Positions 1 through 5,812 of a stretch of DNA of 5,817 bases are shown here, piece after piece. The notes below the pieces were generated by a model. The model had not been told where the DNA came from. It was given only the letters and a program-made list of their open reading frames with translations, and did not search any database. The position numbers and the translations under genes were made by a program. The stretch is taken from contig JAHEBY010000173.1 of assembly GCA_024642025.1 (NCBI GenBank), positions 1 to 5,817 on the forward strand. Direction: 5' to 3'. Every line of letters begins with the position of its first letter. The first letter of the stretch is position 1. The DNA comes from Comamonadaceae bacterium. GTDB lineage: Bacteria; Pseudomonadota; Gammaproteobacteria; Burkholderiales; Burkholderiaceae_C.

Positions 1-282
1 AACATGTTTTCAAAAAAAACAACGGCGGTCATGACCAACGTGCCGGGTCCCCGTGAAAAGCTCAAGTTTCTGGGATCTTCATTGGAGCAAAGCCTGTTTT
101 GGGTGCCGCAATCTGGCACGGTCGGGCTGGGCGTTTCAATTTTGAGTTACGGTGGTGGCGTGCAGTTTGGCGTGATGACGGATTCAAAACTTTGCCCCGA
201 GCCGCAAAAAATTATTGATGAGTTCGAACCTGAGTTTGCCAAACTGCTGATGCTGACACTCATGTTGCCATGGGGTGAATAA
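1..282 (+). CDS. Wax ester synthase/diacylglycerol acyltransferase (WS/DGAT), C-terminal fragment
   Basis: This is the 3' end of a gene that begins left of the window. The frame is open from base 1 and the first in-window ATG (base 4) is internal, so it should not be taken as the start. WS/DGAT enzymes join a fatty alcohol, or diacylglycerol, to an acyl-CoA to make wax esters or triacylglycerol at the cytoplasmic membrane and nascent lipid bodies. The visible ~93 residues match the C-terminal (DUF1298/WSD1_C-like) part of the family: a TNVPGP motif near the beginning, then FWVPQSGTVGLGVSILSYGG, then a VQFGVMTD strand and a closing acidic/hydrophobic helix. Family members are about 450-500 residues, so roughly the last fifth is present. 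The HHxxxDG active-site motif lies in the missing part and cannot be checked. The stop codon TAA is 4 bp from the stop of the convergent TPR gene. The GC content of the fragment is near 50%, counted by eye, which looks a little lower than in the FAR gene. Confidence 0.88.
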   Translation, partial: NMFSKKTTAVMTNVPGPREKLKFLGSSLEQSLFWVPQSGTVGLGVSILSYGGGVQFGVMTDSKLCPEPQKIIDEFEPEFAKLLMLTLMLPWGE

Positions 283-286
283 ACAG

Positions 287-1063
287 TCAGCCCTCTTCCA
301 GCTCAGCCTTTGCCATTTCAACATCCAGCCGCTCCATGGCATCCAGGGGCTTGATCGAAGCGGCCAACTGGTACAGGCGGGTCGCCTCTTTCATCATCTT
401 GTCGCCGTTGAGCATAATCATGGCGTTGGCGTATTCGATCATGGTGATCGCCGATTCAATATTCAGCTGCAGCGCCTGCTGGAACAGCGCCAGCCCGGTA
501 TCTTTTTTGGCGCCGTAGGTCATGTTTCCGATCAGTGAGCCAACCTTGTCAATGACCTCTGCGTGAAACGCCCCCAGTGCCACATGGGCATCAGCATGTT
601 TGGGCTGTAGCTTGATGGTGTTTTCCAGAGCCCCTTTGACCTTGCCGCCCAAGCCTTGCGCAAGTGCTTTGGCTACGCTGATGCCCTGGCTGTAGCGTCC
701 CAGTGCGTAGGCTTGCCAGTAGTAGGCATTGGCGTTTTGCGGATCCTGAAGGGCCTGGGCTTCTGCGCGCCTCGCCACCTCCAGAAACATGTCCAGCCGC
801 GCCTTTTCTTTCTTTTCAAGATACGTGGCGTAAATGCTTTCTGCCTTGTTGGCCACGGTAATACCTGCGCCACCCGCCTTGAGGCCTGCCTCCATCGCCT
901 TTTGAAACTCGCCACTGTGAAAAAGCGCCCAGGCTTGCAACACATCACGCGCCTTGGGCAGAGGCTCGGCGTCACCCGTGTGCAGGCGCGACCAATACTT
1001 TTTAACGCTGGCGGCATCAAACTTGTAGTCGCCAATGTGGGGGAAAACGGTCCATTTGGCCAA
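287..1063 (-). CDS. TPR-like helical repeat protein, unknown function, TTG start
   Basis: This 258-residue protein appears soluble, with no signal peptide or membrane segment. The N-terminus (FPHIGDYKFD, residues 7-16) is not a repeat. From about residue 40 on it is a run of amphipathic helices with tetratricopeptide-like spacing: ALFHSGEFQKAMEAG near 46-60, YYWQAYALG at 114-122, ALENTIKLQPKHADAHVALGAFHAEV at about 145-170, then ALFQQALQLN and EATRLYQLAASIKP. Such repeats usually make protein-binding scaffolds, and no catalytic motif is seen. The start is TTG at 1063. It is preceded by GAGGAG at 1075-1070 with a 6-nt spacer, and that site overlaps the last codons and TAG stop of the upstream tetR gene, so translation is probably coupled. 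The next in-frame Met is about 57 residues in, which would remove the conserved N-terminus. It is the last gene of the patatin-tetR-TPR operon. The helix pattern loosely recalls the RMDN (regulator of microtubule dynamics) TPR family, a weak impression only. Confidence 0.8.
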   Translation of the reverse strand: MAKWTVFPHIGDYKFDAASVKKYWSRLHTGDAEPLPKARDVLQAWALFHSGEFQKAMEAGLKAGGAGITVANKAESIYATYLEKKEKARLDMFLEVARRAEAQALQDPQNANAYYWQAYALGRYSQGISVAKALAQGLGGKVKGALENTIKLQPKHADAHVALGAFHAEVIDKVGSLIGNMTYGAKKDTGLALFQQALQLNIESAITMIEYANAMIMLNGDKMMKEATRLYQLAASIKPLDAMERLDVEMAKAELEEG

Positions 1064-1064
1064 G

Positions 1065-1724
1065 CTATTCTCCTCGCGTGTAGGCGTCTACCAGGCTCAT
1101 CAGGTGTGCGCGTTGGCTCGCTTCGAGATAAGGTACCAATAGATTCAGCACATGATGCGCACCCCGAAGCAGGGCAGCCTGCGCATTCGCTGGCTCCAGC
1201 GCATTGCGTGGGTCACGCACATACTCAAAGCTGAGCCAATAGGTAAGCACGACCACCATGCTGGTGGCGGTGGCGTCCACCTCGCGTGAGTCAATGGCAA
1301 TTGCTCCGGAACGGTTCATGCCGTCCAAAAGCGTCCTTATGGCGCGGGTTTTGTTCTTGAGCACCAGTTGGAAATGAGTTTCCAGGCGACGATTCTTGCT
1401 AAGCAAATCGTTCAGGTCGCGGTACAGAAAACGGTACTGCCAGATGAGCTCAAACTGCGTATGCAGGTAAAACCATGCGTCTTCAACATCGCGCACGCCA
1501 TCACTCGCATTCAGCAGTTCGTTCAACGCGCGCTCGTAGCGGTCAAACAGGGAGTTGATGAGCTCGTCTTTTGCCGGATAGTGGTAGTAAAGATTCCCGG
1601 GGCTGATGCCCAGCTCGTTTGAAATCAGTGTGGTGGAAACATTAGGCTCACCGAACCTGTTGAACAGGTCCAGCGTAACTTCAAGAATACGCTCGGCTGT
1701 GCGTCGGGGCGCCTTCTTCGCCAT
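1065..1724 (-). CDS. TetR/AcrR-family transcriptional regulator
   Basis: This 219-residue protein has the normal length for a TetR regulator. The N-terminal DNA-binding domain covers about residues 8-60. A leading helix (ERILEVTLDLFNRFGEPNVS) is followed by the helix-turn-helix (residues 30-49), with the family hallmark GISPGNLYYHYPAKDELI around 39-56. The rest is an all-helical ligand-binding and dimerisation domain containing an aromatic segment (FELIWQYRFLYRDLNDLL, 91-108). The inducer cannot be told from sequence; acyl-CoA or fatty acid is a reasonable guess from the lipid genes around it. The ATG at 1724 is 7 nt after the patatin stop codon, and only a weak GGG stands upstream, so it is probably translated from the patatin message. 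It is the middle gene of the minus-strand operon. The natural hypothesis is autoregulation of the operon through the palindrome at 3017-3039, possibly with control of the flanking lipid genes as well. Confidence 0.93.
   Translation of the reverse strand: MAKKAPRRTAERILEVTLDLFNRFGEPNVSTTLISNELGISPGNLYYHYPAKDELINSLFDRYERALNELLNASDGVRDVEDAWFYLHTQFELIWQYRFLYRDLNDLLSKNRRLETHFQLVLKNKTRAIRTLLDGMNRSGAIAIDSREVDATATSMVVVLTYWLSFEYVRDPRNALEPANAQAALLRGAHHVLNLLVPYLEASQRAHLMSLVDAYTRGE
1070..1075 (-). promoter_or_regulatory. Ribosome binding site of the TPR gene, inside the tetR 3' end
   Basis: GAGGAG lies 6 nt upstream of the TTG start at 1063. It decides the start of the TPR gene in the absence of an ATG, and it sits within the final Arg-Gly-Glu codons of tetR. 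This arrangement is typical of translational coupling. Confidence 0.75.
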
Positions 1725-1731
1725 GGTTGAT

Positions 1732-2985
1732 TTACCCAGCGCCAGGGCGCACGGCGCCTTGACTTGCTATGGCGCCATTGAGATCATCGATGACCTCTTC
1801 GAGGGTGGCAAGTGCCCGTCCAATGCGGGTTGGAGCTTTTGGCGGAGCGCAAAGGTGGCGTTTATGATCATCCAGCACCGCATGGTTCACCTCAATACCA
1901 TGGCGGCTCAGCTTTGCGGACAGGCCAGTTTTGGAGGACCTCAGCATCTGTCTGGTTTGCTGATAGGCATGCTCTGCCAAATGTCTGCGCTGTCCATAGC
2001 TGAAGGTGTTCGCCAGGTACAGCTCAGGGTCACGGTGATCCGGCTCAATCAAAATAATGTCGGTATTCGGATAGGTGTGCTCGTACTGTTTCATCCCCAG
2101 TTCAATCCGTGAATGAATCATTGACCGAAAGGTCTGGCTGAGAACTGCGGGCAGTCCGCCATCCACGATCCGGGGAATTTCGCGGCGCTCGTCGCTTAGC
2201 CCACGCCGCATAACCTTTGTAACCTGGGAAGACGTTGCATCAAACGGCACAAGCGGGTTCAGGCACAGCATCAGGTCAATACCATGCTCGAGAGCTACCG
2301 ACGCGTGCAGCGTTTTCTTGAGGGCACCATCGACATAGTAGTTGTCATCAATCTCCACCGGTGGAAACAACCCAGGTAGAGCTGAGCTTGCCTGTACCGC
2401 CGTGGAAATGGGCACATGATCCCAACCCGGGCTGCCAAAAGGTGCCGCTGCGCCGCTGTCGAGATTGGTTGCCACCAGCGTCAGACGGCCCTTGAGTTTG
2501 CGAAAGTCATTGGTGCGCCCAGGGCGGGAAAAAAGCCTGGCCAGCTGCACATCAACTTGATCATTTGAAAAGACGCCAGTCGGTAGCGCGCGTGCCAGGC
2601 GCTCCAGAACCTGTGCAAGCGACTTCCTGCCTGCAGTGAGGCGCCATACGGCAGACATTACGAGGCCGGGCAGCATGACGCCGCGACGCGCAAACTCTCC
2701 AAACGCAGGCTTCATCAACCAGGAAGGGTCGAAGGAGTCCTCGGTCGGAGCGTCGCTGTGGATGAACATCGAGCACAGCTCCCTGGGCGTGATGCCGTTC
2801 ACCAAACCCGCCGCTATGAAGCCGCCAGCTGACACACCTACATAGTGGTGCAAGTCCGTGAAGTTCAATCCATCAAGTGATTCATCCAGTGCGCACAGCG
2901 CCCCTATTTCGTAAATGGCACCGAGAGGGCCACCGCCGGCCAAGGCCAGTGCAATCTTCGGAGCCGTCGCAGATTTTTCTTTCAT
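1732..2985 (-). CDS. Patatin-like phospholipase/acyl hydrolase
   Basis: Patatin-like proteins are Ser-Asp dyad lipid acyl hydrolases. All key elements are present (numbered from the upstream ATG at 3036; subtract 17 for this start): the oxyanion-hole motif GGGPLG at 34-39, the nucleophile elbow GVSAGG at 67-72 with catalytic Ser69, and the VDGA motif at 235-238 with catalytic Asp236. The protein should be active. It is 417 residues from the chosen ATG, larger than a minimal patatin domain, with a C-terminal extension of about 150 residues that contains no recognised motif. No signal peptide is seen, so it is probably cytoplasmic or peripheral to membrane or granule. The alternative ATG at 3036 adds 17 residues and lies inside a perfect palindrome. 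Neither start has a good Shine-Dalgarno sequence. I prefer 2985 because the family normally starts shortly before the glycine motif. It is the first gene of the operon with tetR (7 bp gap) and the TPR gene. Its substrate (phospholipid, triacylglycerol or wax ester) cannot be determined. Confidence 0.9.
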   Translation of the reverse strand: MKEKSATAPKIALALAGGGPLGAIYEIGALCALDESLDGLNFTDLHHYVGVSAGGFIAAGLVNGITPRELCSMFIHSDAPTEDSFDPSWLMKPAFGEFARRGVMLPGLVMSAVWRLTAGRKSLAQVLERLARALPTGVFSNDQVDVQLARLFSRPGRTNDFRKLKGRLTLVATNLDSGAAAPFGSPGWDHVPISTAVQASSALPGLFPPVEIDDNYYVDGALKKTLHASVALEHGIDLMLCLNPLVPFDATSSQVTKVMRRGLSDERREIPRIVDGGLPAVLSQTFRSMIHSRIELGMKQYEHTYPNTDIILIEPDHRDPELYLANTFSYGQRRHLAEHAYQQTRQMLRSSKTGLSAKLSRHGIEVNHAVLDDHKRHLCAPPKAPTRIGRALATLEEVIDDLNGAIASQGAVRPGAG

Positions 2986-3016
2986 GATGCCAAAGTGTAG
3001 AGGCCTCGCGGAAAAT

Positions 3017-3039
3017 AGTATGCTGCGGCGCAGCATACT
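3017..3039. promoter_or_regulatory. Perfect 10-3-10 palindrome, candidate operator
   Basis: Left arm AGTATGCTGC (3017-3026), spacer GGC, right arm GCAGCATACT (3030-3039), with no mismatch. It lies 32 bp upstream of the preferred patatin start and downstream of the phasin terminator, so it is in the promoter or leader region of the patatin-tetR-TPR operon. Size and symmetry suit a dimeric TetR-type repressor. Its core, CTGC-N3-GCAG, also equals the consensus I recall for the PHA regulator PhaR of Paracoccus. It lacks a downstream T-tract like that of the adjacent terminator, so termination is a less likely role. In RNA it could form a hairpin that includes the alternative ATG at 3036. Confidence 0.6.
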
Positions 3040-3056
3040 TACATCAAGTCAGGCGT

Positions 3057-3080
3057 AAAAAAGGGCGCCTGGGCGCCCTT
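3057..3080 (-). terminator. Rho-independent terminator of the phasin gene
   Basis: On the minus strand a GC-rich inverted repeat (arms AAGGGCGCC at 3061-3069 and GGCGCCCTT at 3072-3080) is followed by a run of six T (3062-3057), of which two belong to the stem. It begins about 23 nt after the phasin stop codon. The stem is 8-9 bp with a tight 2-4 nt loop. It separates the phasin transcript from the patatin operon. Confidence 0.85.
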
Positions 3081-3102
3081 GCCTGAGGCGCCCGACCAGA
3101 AG

Positions 3103-3633
3103 TTAGACCGATTTGCGCGCTGGCGCTCGCTTGGCAGCTGGCTTTGCAGCAGCCTTGGGCGCGGCTTTGCCAGTTGAAGTCTTTTTGGCTGGCGCGGCCT
3201 TTTTGGCGGCGACGGGTCCTTTTGCGGAAAGCTTTTGAACGTTGCGATTGAGGTCGTCCACCCGCGCAATTAGCGCTGAAATGTCTTTGGCGGATGGCAC
3301 GCCCAGCTTGTTCAGCGCCTTGGCCACGCGTTCTTCAAAGATATTCTCAAGCTTGTCCCACTGGCCAGACGCCTTGGCCGAAATGTCAGTGGCCATGTTG
3401 GTCATTTTGCTGGTGGCTTCTGAAATCTTGTCTTCAGCCGCAGATTGGGTTTTGCGCTGGAGGCTTACACCTTCCTTGACAAGGGACTCAAACGCCTTGG
3501 TGCCCTCGGCCTGCGCCTTGCTAAACGCGCCCAGGCCGGCTTGCCAGATTTGTTGGGCCGAATCCCTTACCGCGCCAGACAAGTGTGCGCCCGACATTTT
3601 TTCAGTACCTTTTTTGCTCAGCTTCTTGACCAT
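3103..3633 (-). CDS. Phasin family protein, PhaF/PhaI type (polyhydroxyalkanoate granule-associated)
   Basis: Phasins are amphipathic proteins that coat intracellular storage granules, classically PHA. This one has 176 residues. Residues ~20-60 carry the family signature (QQIWQAGLGAFSKAQAEG followed by FESLVKEG), then a long amphipathic alpha-helical segment to ~110. A short heptad-like coiled-coil stretch (ISALIARVDDLNRNVQKL, 118-135) follows, and then a basic tail at 137-176 made almost wholly of Lys, Ala and Pro. That tail resembles the histone H1-like tails of PhaF-type phasins, which bind DNA, but is shorter than in PhaF. The ATG at 3633 has GGAG at 3643-3640 with a 6-nt spacer. An internal Met at residue 13 is a poorer start. 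The gene has its own terminator and is divergent from the acyl-CoA reductase across 181 bp. Given those neighbours it may coat neutral-lipid as well as PHA granules, but that is inference. Confidence 0.9.
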   Translation of the reverse strand: MVKKLSKKGTEKMSGAHLSGAVRDSAQQIWQAGLGAFSKAQAEGTKAFESLVKEGVSLQRKTQSAAEDKISEATSKMTNMATDISAKASGQWDKLENIFEERVAKALNKLGVPSAKDISALIARVDDLNRNVQKLSAKGPVAAKKAAPAKKTSTGKAAPKAAAKPAAKRAPARKSV

Positions 3634-3814
3634 GTTTATCTCCAGAATTATGGGGTGGTAAGCTGCACTTTACGTCCCGCAAAGCCCTTCGTGTAGGTGG
3701 TTTGCACTAAATCTCGAACCCCGTCTGGCGGCCAGGGGCGCTCTAGGCGCGGGTTTCTGCTAAATCAGCCTCGATGAGTTTTGGGCAAGAATGAGGCACT
3801 AAAGAGGAGTTGTC
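3634..3814. promoter_or_regulatory. Divergent control region between phasin and acyl-CoA reductase
   Basis: This 181-bp gap must hold the promoters of both the phasin (minus) and the fatty acyl-CoA reductase (plus). I find no convincing -35/-10 pair for either gene by eye. TGCACT occurs twice (3664-3669 and 3703-3708). Short inverted repeats such as CTGG-CGG-CCAG at 3725-3735 are within chance expectation. No small gene or RNA is recognised. Confidence 0.5.
3803..3809 (+). promoter_or_regulatory. Ribosome binding site of the acyl-CoA reductase gene
   Basis: AGAGGAG stands 5 nt before the ATG at 3815. This is a strong Shine-Dalgarno sequence that fixes the start, consistent with the Rossmann motif beginning at residue 6. 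Confidence 0.8.
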
Positions 3815-5812
3815 ATGCAGTATTTCGTAACCGGTGCAACGGGGTTTATAGGCAAACGGCTTGTCAAAAAACTATTGGAACGCAAGGGGTCGGTTGTCCA
3901 TTTTCTGATTCGCAAGGAAAGCGAATCCAAAGTGGCGGCGCTGCGTGAGTTTTGGGGCGTTTCAACCACTCGTGCAGTTCCCGTATTTGGCGACCTTACC
4001 AGCAAGAAGCTGGGGTTGTCTGCAGAGGCTGTGAAGCAGCTGAAAGGGCAGATTGACCATTTCTACCACCTTGCCGCGGTGTATGACCTGGGTGCAGATA
4101 CCGACAGCCAGATCGCTGTCAATATCGAAGGCACTCGAAACATGGTGGAGCTGGCAAAGGCCATTGACGCGGGCCACGTGCATCATGTCTCCTCCATCGC
4201 TGCTGCTGGCCTGTATGAGGGAGTCTTTCGCGAAGACATGTTCGATGAGGCCGAGAACTACGACCATCCATACTTCATGACCAAGCATGAAAGTGAAAAG
4301 ATCGTTCGTAAAGAGTGCAAGGTTCCGTGGTCTGTCTACCGCCCCGCATTGGTGGTGGGTGACAGCAAAACGGGCGAGATGGACAAGATCGACGGGCCTT
4401 ATTATTTCTTCAAACTGATCCAGCGCATGCGTCAGCTGCTGCCGCCCTGGATGCCAAGCATTGGACTGGAAGGTGGGCGCATCAACATCGTACCTGTCGA
4501 TTTTGTGGTTGATGCGCTGGACGCCATCAGTCATCAAAAAGGCATTGCCAAGAAGTGCTACCACCTTGTTGACCCCGAGGGTTATCGCGTGGGTGACGTG
4601 CTGGACATCTTCAGCAAAGCAGCGCATGCGCCCAAAATGAATCTGTTTGTCAACGCAGCGCTGCTGGGGTTCATCCCCCGCAGCGTGACCAAGGGCCTGA
4701 TGGCTCTGGCGCCTGTGCGCAGGGTTCGCAATGCCGTCATGAAGGACCTGGGCTTGCCGGAAGACATGCTCACCTTTGTGAACTACCCCACGCGGTTCGA
4801 TTGCCGCGACTCGCTGGCCGCGCTCAAGGGCTCGGGGGTGGTATGTCCCAATCTGAAAGACTACGCCTGGCGTCTATGGGACTACTGGGAGCGACACCTT
4901 GACCCTGATTTGCACATAGACCGCTCTTTGCGTGGCACGGTTGGCGGCAAGGTTGTTCTGGTTACCGGGGGCTCATCTGGTATTGGCCTGGCAGCCGCCC
5001 ACAAGTTTGCAGAGGCGGGCGCCATCACGATCATCTGTGGCCGGGATGTGGACAAGCTCGAAGAAGCCTGCAAAGAGGCCAAGGCGCGTGGCCACAGCTT
5101 TGTGGCTTACCCGGCTGACATTGCAGACATGGCAGACTGCGACCGGTTTACCAAACTCCTGAATGACAATCACGGCGGAGTAGACTTTTTGATCAACAAC
5201 GCCGGACGGTCCATACGCCGCGCCATCGAATCAAGTTACGACCGATTCCACGACTACGAGCGCACCATGCAGCTCAATTACTTCGGTTGCCTCAGGGTAA
5301 CGATGGGCTTGTTGCCAGGCATGGTAGCCAAGAAGAAAGGGCATGTGGTCAACATCAGCTCCATCGGGGTGCTGACCAATGCACCCCGATTCAGTGCCTA
5401 CGTGGCGTCCAAAGCTGCGCTGGATGCGTGGACCCGTTGTGCATCAAGCGAATTTGCTGACCAGGGTGTCAGCTTTACCACCATCAACATGCCGCTGGTG
5501 CGAACCCCCATGATTGCCCCAACGGGCCTATACAACAACGTGCCCACGCTGTCGCCCGAAGAAGCTGGCGATATGGTTGCCCAAGCCTGCATCTTCAAGC
5601 CTGTGCGCATTGCCACCCGCCTGGGCATGAGCGGCCAGCTATTGCATGCCCTGTTGCCGCGCATCGCGCAAATTGCCATGAACACCAGTTTCCGTATGTT
5701 CCCGGATTCAACCGCCGCCAAAGGAGCAAAGCCGGGCGAAAAGCCAGTCAAGCAGCAGCTCTCGCCCGAAGCCATTGCCATGCAGCAGATGATGCGAGGC
5801 ATCCATTTTTAG
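3815..5812 (+). CDS. Fatty acyl-CoA reductase, alcohol-forming, two fused SDR domains
   Basis: Predicted to reduce long-chain acyl-CoA to fatty alcohol in two NAD(P)H steps via the aldehyde, feeding wax ester synthesis. The 665 residues hold two Rossmann domains. The N-terminal extended-SDR domain (about 1-360) has TGATGFIG at 6-13, SS at 126-127 and YFMTK (Tyr153/Lys157). The C-terminal classical SDR domain (about 376-630) has TGGSSGIG at 384-391, Arg410 at the cofactor-specificity position (suggesting NADPH), NNAG at 461-464, Asn488, Ser516, and Tyr529/Lys533 in YVASK. Both active sites look intact. The C-terminal half closely resembles Acinetobacter Acr1 (recalled signatures NNAGRSIRR, RTMQLNYFG and MPLVRTPMIAPT are all present). 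The whole protein is collinear with Marinobacter FAR of about 660 residues, down to a similar MRGI-aromatic C-terminus. In that family the Acr1-like half is thought to make the aldehyde and the other half to reduce it. A WS/DGAT gene 3.5 kb upstream on the same strand supports this role. It is not a misjoined pair of genes: the linker is conserved in the family. Confidence 0.94.
   Translation: MQYFVTGATGFIGKRLVKKLLERKGSVVHFLIRKESESKVAALREFWGVSTTRAVPVFGDLTSKKLGLSAEAVKQLKGQIDHFYHLAAVYDLGADTDSQIAVNIEGTRNMVELAKAIDAGHVHHVSSIAAAGLYEGVFREDMFDEAENYDHPYFMTKHESEKIVRKECKVPWSVYRPALVVGDSKTGEMDKIDGPYYFFKLIQRMRQLLPPWMPSIGLEGGRINIVPVDFVVDALDAISHQKGIAKKCYHLVDPEGYRVGDVLDIFSKAAHAPKMNLFVNAALLGFIPRSVTKGLMALAPVRRVRNAVMKDLGLPEDMLTFVNYPTRFDCRDSLAALKGSGVVCPNLKDYAWRLWDYWERHLDPDLHIDRSLRGTVGGKVVLVTGGSSGIGLAAAHKFAEAGAITIICGRDVDKLEEACKEAKARGHSFVAYPADIADMADCDRFTKLLNDNHGGVDFLINNAGRSIRRAIESSYDRFHDYERTMQLNYFGCLRVTMGLLPGMVAKKKGHVVNISSIGVLTNAPRFSAYVASKAALDAWTRCASSEFADQGVSFTTINMPLVRTPMIAPTGLYNNVPTLSPEEAGDMVAQACIFKPVRIATRLGMSGQLLHALLPRIAQIAMNTSFRMFPDSTAAKGAKPGEKPVKQQLSPEAIAMQQMMRGIHF

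Noticed and set aside
12..19. Run of eight A in the WS/DGAT fragment as a frameshift or slippage site
   Set aside because: It encodes the end of Ser-Lys-Lys-Thr in a frame that stays open and family-like on the downstream side; there is no second frame with meaningful continuation.
4..282. A standalone 92-residue gene starting at the ATG at base 4
   Set aside because: The frame is already open at base 1 and the content is the C-terminal part of a WS/DGAT, so this is a gene cut by the window edge.
656..1234. Plus-strand open frame of 192 codons across the TPR/tetR junction
   Set aside because: It overlaps two real genes on the other strand, and its composition is Cys/Arg/His-rich as expected of a shadow frame.
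1606..2112. Plus-strand open frame of 168 codons over tetR and patatin
   Set aside because: It is antisense to conserved domains and has no ribosome binding site or family resemblance.
3704..3803. Direct repeat GCACTAAA at 3704-3711 and 3796-3803 in the divergent region
   Set aside because: One 8-bp repeat in about 180 bp is close to chance expectation, and no symmetry or promoter context supports it.
3962..4627. Long minus-strand open frame of 221 codons inside the reductase gene
   Set aside because: It is wholly antisense to the well-supported SDR domain, shows no recognisable motif, and is expected from codon bias in GC-rich DNA.
4880..4945. Possibility that the 665-residue reductase is two genes joined by a sequencing error
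   Set aside because: The linker and domain order match the known FAR family of about 660 residues, and there is no RBS or start at the domain boundary.
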